Origin: an uncultured Bacteroidia bacterium
Lineage (GTDB): Bacteria; Bacteroidota; Bacteroidia; Bacteroidales; CAJPTX01
Length of the DNA: 64,000 bases
Reading direction: 5' to 3'
Assembly: GCA_947252645.1 (NCBI GenBank)
Contig: CAMXWF010000001.1
Coordinates: forward strand, 124,001-188,000
Below the pieces are notes generated by a model. It saw nothing but the letters and a program-made list of their open reading frames with translations, searched no databases and had not been told where the DNA came from. Positions 7,954 through 15,795 of this stretch are shown here, piece after piece. The translations under genes were made by a program, and so were the position numbers. Each line of letters opens with the position of its first letter. The stretch's first letter is position 1.

Positions 7954-10377
7954 CTAGTGCTTGAGTGTAATGACGGTGATGCCTGAGCCGCCCTGGTCTT
8001 CCGGGGCGTCTTGGAATGCGTCGACGTAGGGTAGGGATCTGAGGTAGTTGTGGATGAGTTGTCGGAGCGTGCCGTTGCCGCGTCCGTGGAGGACCCACAC
8101 TTTGTGCATGCCCAGCATGCATGCGTTGTCGATGAGCTGCTGGACGGCAGAGATGGCAGGTTCACCCCTGTATCCGCGGATGTCTATTTCGGCGCGGAAG
8201 TTGAGTTTGCGGAGCGCGGTGGATCGGGCGGCGGAGGGCATCTGGGGTCGTTTTGCCGCGCGGCGGTATTGTTTTTCTGAGAGCAGTTCGAGCTTATCGA
8301 GGCTTACGGTGGTCATCATTTGCCCGATGCCGATGACGGCGGAGCTGCCGTTGAGGGTGATGACCTCGCCAACGCTTTCGCTTCCTCGGAGCTTTACCTT
8401 GCAGCCCGTGGTGATATTTTGTTCTTCGGTTGGATTAGCGGATTGGCCGAGTTGGGCAGCCTGGAGCGCGAGGGCTTTTTCGAGCGAGAGTTTTTTCTCC
8501 TCCAGGGCTGCTCGAGCCTGTCGGGTGGATTCGCGGTCGGCTTGGCTTTCTTTGATGGTGCGGATGGTGGCCTCAATGGCCTTGTTGCTTTCGGCGATGA
8601 TGCGTTGTGCTTCCTTCTGGGCTTGCAGGAGCAGTTGCTGCTGTTTGGCCTGTAGGTTGCTATTGGCCAGTTCGAGCTTGTTTTTTAGGGCTTCGTTGTG
8701 TTTGTTTTCTAGGCGTATTTTTTCTCGCATGTGCATCCAGTATCGGCGGTCACGTGCGGCCTGTTGGAGTTGTTTTTCGAGGGCGATGTAGTCTTCGCCG
8801 GCGATTTGGCTGGCGCGGTCGACGATGCTGTTGGGGAGGCCCATGCGCTTGGCCATGGCGAAGGCGTAGCTGCTTCCCGGAGCGCCCACTTCGAGTTGGT
8901 AGGTAGGGGCCATGGTTTGCTGGTCGAAGTGCATGGCGCCGTTGACGAGTGCGTGGTGTGTAGTAGCTAGAGTTTTTATGTTGCTGTAGTGTGTGGTTAC
9001 AATGCCGAAGGCCTTTGTGGGGATGATGGCTTCGAGTAGGGCCTGCGCGATGGCGCCGCCGGCAAGGGGTTCGGTGCCGCTTCCGAGTTCGTCGATGAGG
9101 AAGAAGGTGTTTTCGTTGGCCTGCTTTGCGAGTAGTCGCATGGCCTGTAGGTGTGAGCTGTAGGTGGAGAGGTCGTTTTCAATGGACTGTTCGTCGCCGA
9201 TGTTGAGGAAGAGGTGCTGGAAGAGCCCCATCTCGCTATTTTCCTTTACGAGCGGGAGGAAGCCACATTGGAGCATGTAGATGGCCGTGGCGACCGTTTT
9301 GAGGCACAGGGATTTTCCCCCGGCGTTGGGGCCAGATATGACCATGATCCGTTGGTCCTGCGTGAGTTCCAAGGAGAGGGGCACGGGCTGTCGTCCCTGG
9401 GCTTTGAGCTTGAGTAGGAGCTGCGGGTGCTGAGCCTCCCTGAGGTAGAGATGGGGTTCTTGGCAGAGGATGGGTTTGCCGCCGCCCACTTGCGCGGCGA
9501 ACTTGGCCTTGGCGTAGAGGGTGTCGATTTGGGCCAGGGTGTCTACATAGGCTAGGAGGTTTTCTTGTGAGGGCCGTAGGGCCTCTGTGACCTGTAGGAG
9601 GATTCGCTTGATCTCTTCGAGTTCTTGGGCTTGTAGGCTGCGTATGTTATTTTCGATGGCCAGCACCTCGTAGGGCTGCACGAAGAGGGTTTGCCCCGTG
9701 GCGGAGGTGTCGATGAGAAGCGCGTGGACCTCCCGCTTATGCTGCGCCAAGATGGGGAGGAGCCGTTTGCCGTTGCGGACAGAGATCTGGGCATCGGGGG
9801 CGATGCTGCCGTTGCGCTGTCCTTGGGTAAGTAGAGAGTTGAGCTGTGCTTCAATGCGCCCGTCCTGAGCTTTCAGCTCGTTGCGGATGGCTTGAAGCGC
9901 CGGGGAGGCATTGTCGAGCATTTCCCCCTCTGGGGAGAGCACGGCGCGGAGTCGTAGGCAGAGTGCGCGAGGTGAAGGGTGGGCCAGTACGAGGGCGCGG
10001 AGCGTGGGGTATTGCTGTCGAGACTCGATGAAGTCTTGAATGCGTAGGGTGGCCTCGAGCATTTTGTGGAGGTCAGCGAGGCCCGCTAGGGAGAAGGAGA
10101 ACTGTGGATTGCCTAGGTGCGCGATCTCCTCACGTGGGTTGCGGTAGCCATCGGTGGGGAAGTTGCTGTCGACTAGGAGGAGCTGCTTGAACTCATCGAG
10201 ACAAGTGAGCGTGTGCGCTAGGAGGTTGGCATCGCAGGAGAAGCGGGACTCCATGACTCCTTTGGCCCCCATGCTGCTGTTGGCCAGCTTGGCGATGGAG
10301 GCGCGGATGGCCGTGAAGCCGATGCGGCTCTCAAAATCCTCGGGGTAGAGCGTGGCAGCGTTGTGGGCGGTTGGCAT
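7954..10377 (-). CDS. mutS2: MutS2 family protein (MutS-like ATPase with Smr nuclease domain)
   Basis: The 807-residue protein has the MutS core/lever region, a Walker A motif GPNAGGKS (about 348-355), the ABC-type signature and Walker B region (LIDELGSGTEP), a long coiled coil (about 520-640), and a C-terminal Smr domain (about 730-807) with DIRGYRGEPA and VLHGRGNGTL. It lacks the mismatch-recognition domain of true MutS. Family roles include suppressing homologous recombination and, in some bacteria, rescue of collided ribosomes. The ATG lies 8 nt after a TACCTTCG promoter box on the minus strand, so the message may be leaderless. First gene of the mutS2-mnmA operon, divergent from birA. 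Confidence 0.95.
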   Translation of the reverse strand: MPTAHNAATLYPEDFESRIGFTAIRASIAKLANSSMGAKGVMESRFSCDANLLAHTLTCLDEFKQLLLVDSNFPTDGYRNPREEIAHLGNPQFSFSLAGLADLHKMLEATLRIQDFIESRQQYPTLRALVLAHPSPRALCLRLRAVLSPEGEMLDNASPALQAIRNELKAQDGRIEAQLNSLLTQGQRNGSIAPDAQISVRNGKRLLPILAQHKREVHALLIDTSATGQTLFVQPYEVLAIENNIRSLQAQELEEIKRILLQVTEALRPSQENLLAYVDTLAQIDTLYAKAKFAAQVGGGKPILCQEPHLYLREAQHPQLLLKLKAQGRQPVPLSLELTQDQRIMVISGPNAGGKSLCLKTVATAIYMLQCGFLPLVKENSEMGLFQHLFLNIGDEQSIENDLSTYSSHLQAMRLLAKQANENTFFLIDELGSGTEPLAGGAIAQALLEAIIPTKAFGIVTTHYSNIKTLATTHHALVNGAMHFDQQTMAPTYQLEVGAPGSSYAFAMAKRMGLPNSIVDRASQIAGEDYIALEKQLQQAARDRRYWMHMREKIRLENKHNEALKNKLELANSNLQAKQQQLLLQAQKEAQRIIAESNKAIEATIRTIKESQADRESTRQARAALEEKKLSLEKALALQAAQLGQSANPTEEQNITTGCKVKLRGSESVGEVITLNGSSAVIGIGQMMTTVSLDKLELLSEKQYRRAAKRPQMPSAARSTALRKLNFRAEIDIRGYRGEPAISAVQQLIDNACMLGMHKVWVLHGRGNGTLRQLIHNYLRSLPYVDAFQDAPEDQGGSGITVITLKH

Positions 10378-10385
10378 AGCGAACG

Positions 10386-10393
10386 CGAAGGTA
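10386..10393 (-). promoter_or_regulatory. -7 box of the mutS2-mnmA promoter
   Basis: TACCTTCG on the minus strand, one base from the Bacteroidota consensus TAnnTTTG, ending 8 nt before the mutS2 ATG. No clear -33 TTG is visible at the usual spacing. Confidence 0.55.
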
Positions 10394-10462
10394 GGGATTT
10401 AGTCTCAGGGAGCGGGCTTTGCCAGTTGCCTATGGTGCTAGTGGCCAGTGCGTGCAAAGGGT

Positions 10463-10470
10463 TACCTTCG
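10463..10470 (+). promoter_or_regulatory. -7 box of the birA promoter
   Basis: TACCTTCG ending 6 nt before the birA ATG at 10477. The same octamer serves mutS2 in the opposite direction 70 bp away. The short spacing suggests a leaderless or near-leaderless transcript. Confidence 0.5.
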
Positions 10471-10476
10471 CGGAGT

Positions 10477-11247
10477 ATGCTTTCCATTGGGGAGTTCCGC
10501 TTGTTGGAGTTGCCGAGTGCTGGCTCTACCAATTCCTATGTGGCTGCGCACCAGGAGGAGTTGAGTGCGCCCACTTGGGTGATAGCTGAGCGACAGCTTC
10601 AGGGGCGTGGGCAGGGGGGGCATGTGTGGCTGTCTCGGTTGGGTGATTTTTCGGCTTCGCTTCTCTACCGGCCAGAGCGTTTGCCTTCGGTGCATCTTTT
10701 CCTGCTCTCGGAGCTGGTTTCGTTGGCCATAGCTGATATGCTGGGGGCGTGGGGCTATCCGGCGCAGGTCAAGTGGCCCAACGACATCCTCCTGGGGGGC
10801 AGGAAGGCGTGCGGTATCCTCATAGAGACGAGCCTGCGAGGAGCCCAGGTCTACCAGGCGATTCTCGGGGTAGGGCTGAACATTGTGCATTGGCCGCTAC
10901 CGCCAGGCGATTTAGCTTTTCCGGTCACCACGTTGGCCGATTGCAGGCCAGGTGTGCCTGTGCCTACGTGTGAGCAGGTGGCCACTGCTATTGTGGAGCA
11001 TTGGAATGCTATTTTGGCTGCGTATCCGCGGGGCATTTCCCTTGAGGGGCTGGCGCGGGGGCTGGAGCGTGACTACCTGCTGCGCCTCTGGCATGGGGAG
11101 GGCCTGCATAGGTATCGTGATGGGCAGGGTACTTTTCTGGCTTCGGTGGATGGGTTGGCACCACATGGGGCACTGCGACTTCGTCTAGCGGACGGTTCGC
11201 GCCGCACGTATGCTTTTGGTACGCTCCGTCAGCTTCCTGATGAGTAG
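10477..11247 (+). CDS. birA: biotin--[acetyl-CoA-carboxylase] ligase
   Basis: The enzyme makes biotinyl-AMP and transfers biotin to a lysine of biotin carboxyl carrier proteins. The 256-residue product has the ligase motifs GRGQGGH (about 42-48, biotinyl-AMP loop) and KWPNDILLGGRKACGILIE (about 98-116), followed by the small C-terminal SH3-like domain. There is no N-terminal helix-turn-helix, so it is a monofunctional (group I) ligase rather than a biotin repressor. The frame is open back to 10363, but ATG 10477 fits the family start and lies just after the TACCTTCG box. Divergent from mutS2; convergent with tcdA. Confidence 0.93.
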   Translation: MLSIGEFRLLELPSAGSTNSYVAAHQEELSAPTWVIAERQLQGRGQGGHVWLSRLGDFSASLLYRPERLPSVHLFLLSELVSLAIADMLGAWGYPAQVKWPNDILLGGRKACGILIETSLRGAQVYQAILGVGLNIVHWPLPPGDLAFPVTTLADCRPGVPVPTCEQVATAIVEHWNAILAAYPRGISLEGLARGLERDYLLRLWHGEGLHRYRDGQGTFLASVDGLAPHGALRLRLADGSRRTYAFGTLRQLPDE

Positions 11248-11300
11248 GAAGCCTTGGAGTGGTGCGGCTATGGGGTGTTTTGCTGCCAGGGGGTAGTGGC

Positions 11301-12056
11301 TCATTGCTTCGGAGTGAGTGGAGGGGTTGGTGGGCGTAGACCTAGTAGGATTTCGATGGCAAGGCCTCCGAGCATGGCGCCGAAGAGGGCAGGTAGGTAG
11401 CTGATGGTGCCTACGGTGCTGCGCTTGTAGGGGCCTAGTTCTTCTACCACCGCGTGGGGTGCGGCGGGTTCTTCGCTGAAGATGACCCAGTAGTTGGGTA
11501 GCGTGCCGCAGAGTTTGCGTAGGCGTTTACGGAGCACTACGCCCAGGGGGTCGTTGTAGGAGAGGGCCAGTGGGGCAATGCGGATGGTGTCGGGTCGGAG
11601 TCGAGCGCCGCTGCCTAGGGAGCCCACGAGGGGGTAGCCGTGCGCGGTGGTGAGTTTGATGAGGTGGCATTTAGGGGTGAGGGTGTCGATGGCATCTACC
11701 ACTAGGTCGTAGGGGGTGGCTAGCAGGGTGTCCATGGCTTCATCGTGGAGGAGTAGGTCGTGGCCCTCTACTTGGGCGGTGGGGTTGATGTCGAGGATGC
11801 GCTGGGTGGCCAGCACGACTTTGCTTTGGCCCAGGGAGCTGTGGGTGGCTAGGAGCTGCCGGTTGATGTTGGTGGGGGCGATGATGTCGCCGTCGACGAG
11901 GGTCAGGTGGCCTATGCCGGCTCGGGCGAGGATTTCGAGGGCATAGCCCCCGACGCCGCCTAGGCCTACGAGTAGGACGTGGGCTTTGTGGAGGCGGTCG
12001 AGCTGCTCTGGTGTGAGGAGTAGGGCGGTGCGCTTTTCCCAGTCTGCTATGGCCAT
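11301..12056 (-). CDS. tcdA: tRNA threonylcarbamoyladenosine dehydratase (TcdA/CsdL)
   Basis: TcdA is an E1-like enzyme that uses ATP to cyclise t6A37 of tRNA into the hydantoin form ct6A. The 251-residue protein has the ThiF/MoeB Rossmann motif GLGGVGGYALE (31-41), the metal/ATP motif DGDIIAPTNINRQ, DAIDTLTPK, and the C-terminal hydrophobic helix typical of TcdA (LFGAMLGGLAIEILLG). It follows tatD by 44 bp on the same strand, suggesting one transcript. Convergent with birA, with 53 bp between the stops. Confidence 0.9.
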   Translation of the reverse strand: MAIADWEKRTALLLTPEQLDRLHKAHVLLVGLGGVGGYALEILARAGIGHLTLVDGDIIAPTNINRQLLATHSSLGQSKVVLATQRILDINPTAQVEGHDLLLHDEAMDTLLATPYDLVVDAIDTLTPKCHLIKLTTAHGYPLVGSLGSGARLRPDTIRIAPLALSYNDPLGVVLRKRLRKLCGTLPNYWVIFSEEPAAPHAVVEELGPYKRSTVGTISYLPALFGAMLGGLAIEILLGLRPPTPPLTPKQ

Positions 12057-12100
12057 TGCAGGGTGATTTTTGCGGTCTTCTCCGTTTGCCCCCAGGGGGC

Positions 12101-12796
12101 TTAGCTATTGGTTACGGAGTAGAAGGCTCTGATGTTGGAGTCCACGGCGTGGGTTAGTTCATCAATGGGCTCGGCTCGCAGTTGTGCGGCGGGGGCGATG
12201 ACGCATTGGGCGTTGAGCGCAGTGCTGTCGGTCTCTAGGAGTAGCCGTTCGGCGGGGATTTGGGCGGCTATAGGGGCGATGGTGCCGTGTGTGGTCACGT
12301 GGGGGGAGATGTACCATCCTAGGTCGAGCAATGTGTGTAGTAGTTGGCTGCTGCCCCTGAAGCCGTGTATGGCCTTTGGTGTGTGTGGGTCGATACGCCG
12401 GAAGGAGGCCAGGAGTTCGCTCCATGCGCGAACGCAGTGCACCACGATGGGAAGCTGGAGTTTTTTTGCCAGAAGGAGTTGTAGTTCAAGGAGAGCTTGC
12501 TGCTCTCGGAGGGAGGCTCCCTGTAGCCTGTCTAGGCCTACTTCGCCTAGGGCTAGGCAGTTGGGCGATTGGAGGAGTCTGGGGAGTTCTGTTTCAGCCC
12601 ATTGCTTGGCCCCAGGTTCGGCCGAGGCCCACGGGTGTAGCCCCACGGAGAAGGGGCCTAGCGGTGGTGTGTTGTTGGGTAACGCGCGGGAGAATGAGCG
12701 TACCGCGATGTAGCCTTGGTTGGGTAGGGAGGGCTGGTGGGTGTGGAAGTCGAGCCAGGGTAGCCGCGCTGCAGACCTATCAGTGTTGAGCCCCAT
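12101..12796 (-). CDS. TatD-family metal-dependent hydrolase
   Basis: TatD proteins are TIM-barrel metallo-hydrolases with 3'-5' DNase activity in characterised members. The 231-residue product has the metal motif DFHTHQP, GLHPWA, the ligand glutamate in LGEVGLDRL, IVVHCVRAW, IHGFRG and the final aspartate in LLLETDS. A GTG at 12811 is in frame, but ATG 12796 (MGLNTDRSAARLPWLDFH) gives the usual N terminus. It heads a probable two-gene unit with tcdA. The exact substrate cannot be read from the sequence. Confidence 0.85.
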   Translation of the reverse strand: MGLNTDRSAARLPWLDFHTHQPSLPNQGYIAVRSFSRALPNNTPPLGPFSVGLHPWASAEPGAKQWAETELPRLLQSPNCLALGEVGLDRLQGASLREQQALLELQLLLAKKLQLPIVVHCVRAWSELLASFRRIDPHTPKAIHGFRGSSQLLHTLLDLGWYISPHVTTHGTIAPIAAQIPAERLLLETDSTALNAQCVIAPAAQLRAEPIDELTHAVDSNIRAFYSVTNS

Positions 12797-12803
12797 GAGC
12801 GTA

Positions 12804-12842
12804 GAACACACCCACCTGCTTAGGAGCAGGGGGTGTGCGTTC
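12804..12842. other. stem-loop between speA and the tatD-like gene
   Basis: A long imperfect hairpin is centred on a TAGG loop at about 12821-12824, with CCTGCT pairing to AGCAGG and outer ACACACCC / GGGTGTGC arms. On the plus strand it is followed by TTCTTTT, but no plus-strand gene lies upstream; on the minus strand, the direction of speA, the 3' side has no T-run. It could be a weak speA terminator or part of the tatD leader. Confidence 0.4.
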
Positions 12843-12966
12843 TTTTGGTTGGATGAGGACTCTCCGTGGGGTTAGCGCGCAGCGAGTAGCCGGGGCATCG
12901 GTGGTAGGGTGTGGTATGCTCGCTGCTTGGGGCGGCCTGTAGGTGAGCTACTGGAAGCACTTGGCA

Positions 12967-14871
12967 TCAGAGTTCTAGATAGGTGTAGCCGTAGAGTCCT
13001 GAGCGGTAGTTGGAGAGGAATTCGCGGCCTTCCTCTGGGGTGATGAGTTGGTCTTTTTCAGAGGCTGCGACCCATTTTTCCACCGTTCGGACGAGCTTTT
13101 TGCTTTCGTACTGCACGTACTCGAGGACTTCGGCAACGGTTTCGCCATCGATCACTTGGTCGATGTGGTAGCTATCCTTGTCGACGGTGATGTGAACCAC
13201 GTTGGTGTCGCCAAAGAGGTTGTGCATATCGCCGAGGATCTCTTGGTAGGCGCCCACGAGGAAGACGCCGATATAGTAGGGTTCGCCCGGGCGCAGCGCG
13301 TGTACCGGGAGGCAGTAGGCCCTATTGGAGTGGGAGACGAAGTTCTCTATCTTCCCGTCGGAGTCGCAGGTGATGTCCTGGATGGTGGCTTCGCAGTCGG
13401 GTTTTTCCTTGAGCCGGTGGATGGGCATGACAGGGAAGACCTGGTCGATGGCCCAGGAGTCGGGGAGCGACTGGAAGAGGGAGAAGTTGCAGAAGTATCG
13501 GAAGCTCAGGAGCCTTTGGACGTCTTGGAGTTCTTCGGGCGCGTGCTTGAGGGTGCTGGCGATTTGGACCACCTTGCGCGCTATGGCCCAGAAGAGCTTT
13601 TCGACCATGGCGCGGGTGTTGATGTCCATGTGGCCGAGGGTGAAGGTACTCAGGGCTTCTTCGCGGTCTTGTTGGGCATCGTGCCAGCTTTCTAGGAGGT
13701 TGGTGACGTTGATGTCGTTGTAGATGCCGTGCATTTCCACGAGTAGGTCGTTGGCCTCAGGGGGTAGCTCGTTGTCGTCGCTCCACGTAGGTGGGCATGT
13801 GGCCCCGATGGCCTTGAAGACGAGCACGGAGTGGTGCGCGCAGATGGCGCGCCCAGACTCGGTGACGATGTTGGGGTGTGGGAGTTCGTTTTTGTCGCTG
13901 GCATCGACAATGGCGCAGACAGCATCGTTGACATACTCCTGGATGCTGTAGTTCATGCTGTTGCCCGTGCGCGAGGAGCGCGTGCCGTCGTAGTCGACGC
14001 CGAGGCCACCGCCGATGTCGACGAAGTCGACGGCGAAGCCCTCATGTCGCACCTGGACGTAGAACTGTGAGGCCTCCTGTATGGCGGCCTTGATGGAGCG
14101 GATCTTAGTGACTTGGCTTCCGATATGGAAGTGGAGTAGGCGTAGGCAGTCGGAGAGGTTGTTTTCCCGTAGGTAGTTCAGGGCGTCGACCAGCTCGCTG
14201 GTGGTGAGGCCGAATTTGCTTTCGTCGCCGCCGCTATCTTCCCATTTGCCGCTGCCGCTACTGGCGAGCTTGATGCGAATGCCGATGTATGGCTTGACGT
14301 GTAGCCGAGCGCTAATGTCTGCGACGAGGAAGAGTTCGCTGAGCTTCTCGACAACGATGAAGATCTGCCGGCCCATCTTTTTTGCCAGCAGGGCGAGCTC
14401 GATGTAGTTGGCGTCTTTGTATCCGTTGCAGATGATGAGCGCATTTTCATCGATGGCCTGCGCGATGACAGCGTGTAGCTCGGGTTTGCTGCCGGCTTCG
14501 AGACCGAAGTTGAAGCGTTTTCCGTGGCGTACCATTTCCTCGACCACGGGGCGCATCTGGTTGACCTTAATGGGGTAGATGATGTAGTTTTTAGCCTTGT
14601 AGTCGTATTCTTTGGAAGCGCGCTGGAAGCATTCGTTGAGTTCTTCGATGCGGCTGTCGAGGATGTCGGGGAAGCGTAGCAGGAGGGGGAGGCCCACGTC
14701 TTGGCGGGCGAGCTGCTCGATGACATCCTTGATCACTACGGGCTTACAGCCCTTGAGGGGTGTGACCTCTACGTTGCCATCGTCGTTGATGCCGAAGTAG
14801 TCGATGCCCCAGCCACGGATGTTGTAGAGCTCCGCGGAGTCTTCAATTTGCCATTTACGAAGATTGCCCAT
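12967..14871 (-). CDS. speA: biosynthetic arginine decarboxylase
   Basis: SpeA is a PLP enzyme that decarboxylates arginine to agmatine, the first step of the agmatine route to putrescine. The 634-residue length matches the family. The PLP lysine lies in YPIKVNQ (Lys about 102) of the alanine-racemase-like barrel; GLEAGSKPEL, LHFHIGSQ and GGGLGVDYDG mark the PLP- and substrate-binding regions. The C-terminal cysteine region and helical insert are present. A TACCTTTG box on the minus strand about 70 bp upstream (14944-14951) is a good promoter candidate. Its partner agmatinase is encoded 31 kb away at 46322. Confidence 0.96.
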   Translation of the reverse strand: MGNLRKWQIEDSAELYNIRGWGIDYFGINDDGNVEVTPLKGCKPVVIKDVIEQLARQDVGLPLLLRFPDILDSRIEELNECFQRASKEYDYKAKNYIIYPIKVNQMRPVVEEMVRHGKRFNFGLEAGSKPELHAVIAQAIDENALIICNGYKDANYIELALLAKKMGRQIFIVVEKLSELFLVADISARLHVKPYIGIRIKLASSGSGKWEDSGGDESKFGLTTSELVDALNYLRENNLSDCLRLLHFHIGSQVTKIRSIKAAIQEASQFYVQVRHEGFAVDFVDIGGGLGVDYDGTRSSRTGNSMNYSIQEYVNDAVCAIVDASDKNELPHPNIVTESGRAICAHHSVLVFKAIGATCPPTWSDDNELPPEANDLLVEMHGIYNDINVTNLLESWHDAQQDREEALSTFTLGHMDINTRAMVEKLFWAIARKVVQIASTLKHAPEELQDVQRLLSFRYFCNFSLFQSLPDSWAIDQVFPVMPIHRLKEKPDCEATIQDITCDSDGKIENFVSHSNRAYCLPVHALRPGEPYYIGVFLVGAYQEILGDMHNLFGDTNVVHITVDKDSYHIDQVIDGETVAEVLEYVQYESKKLVRTVEKWVAASEKDQLITPEEGREFLSNYRSGLYGYTYLEL

Positions 14872-14943
14872 CTCGAGTAATTAGCTACTGGCGCTGCGTG
14901 CATTGCGTTGGTTGGTAGGGCAGCGCATCCTACGATGCTGTGG

Positions 14944-14951
14944 CAAAGGTA
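14944..14951 (-). promoter_or_regulatory. -7 box of the speA promoter
   Basis: TACCTTTG on the minus strand, an exact TAnnTTTG match, about 72 nt before the speA ATG. Confidence 0.55.
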
Positions 14952-15037
14952 GGAAATTCCACATGGGTATGCGCGGGGGCGGGAGGTGGGCGCGGGGGTA
15001 GTGGCAATACGGTGCACAGGCCAGGGCCGTTGGCGCA

Positions 15038-15781
15038 CTATTCCGTGGGCTTCTCCGATTGGAGGAGCAGGGGCGTAGTGAGCTTGCTCCCATCGGCTAG
15101 GGAGACTTCAAGTACCAGGGACTTGTAGGCTTCCAGCTTGGGACGAAGCTCACCCTTGCACCAGAGCTGGATAGGCCAGCCCCAGCGAGGCTCTTTTCCC
15201 TGGAAATCGGATGAGACTACCCATTGGAGTGCTTGGGTCTCCACGTCGGGGAGCAGCTTGTCGAAGCTACTGCTCTTAGCGTTGTGGGTTATCCTTTCGA
15301 GCCATTTATTACGCACGGAAAGGGTGAATAGGCTGGAGAGGTCTTCTTGGGTGTGGTCTGCTCTGCTGCCTGTAACCTGGAAGCTATTGAGTCCAAGAAG
15401 CGCAACGATGGGGTTGTTTTGGGGGTTACAGCCAAACCTAAAGACTTCTCGGCCGAACTCTCCGTGGGCGTGGGCGAGTGCTAGGAATTCGCTGGAAAGC
15501 GTGTCGTTGATTAGGCGAGTCCACCGGAAACCGAGCCACCACAGCGGCATGTCTTTGGGCTCTTCAGCGGTATCACGGACAACGCAGTAATAGGGTATGG
15601 GTTCGTAGCTAGCCACAATACCTGTGGGGTGAGCATAGGCGTTGACGTAGTAGGTACGGCAGAAGCCGTTCCCTACGGGGGGTACGATTACCTTGTCGCG
15701 ACAAGCGTAGCAGGAGAGCAAGAGCGTGCAAAGGCAGCAGGTGAGAGTTCGTGTCGAATGTATTGTGGTATGGCGTGGCAT
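15038..15781 (-). CDS. uncharacterised lipoprotein downstream of the C10 peptidase
   Basis: A 247-residue protein whose N terminus is Cys-rich and hydrophobic (TCCLCTLLLSC), consistent with a lipobox (LLLSC or LSCYAC). I do not recognise the mature domain. In-frame codons upstream would run into the preceding gene, so ATG 15781 is used. It starts 14 bp after the stop of a C10 cysteine peptidase on the same strand, so the two are almost certainly co-transcribed. In Bacteroides fragilis some C10 peptidases are transcribed with staphostatin-like inhibitors; this protein is much larger than those, so an inhibitor or accessory role is only a hypothesis from position. Confidence 0.75.
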   Translation of the reverse strand: MPRHTTIHSTRTLTCCLCTLLLSCYACRDKVIVPPVGNGFCRTYYVNAYAHPTGIVASYEPIPYYCVVRDTAEEPKDMPLWWLGFRWTRLINDTLSSEFLALAHAHGEFGREVFRFGCNPQNNPIVALLGLNSFQVTGSRADHTQEDLSSLFTLSVRNKWLERITHNAKSSSFDKLLPDVETQALQWVVSSDFQGKEPRWGWPIQLWCKGELRPKLEAYKSLVLEVSLADGSKLTTPLLLQSEKPTE

Positions 15782-15795
15782 GGTAGGGGGCTCCG

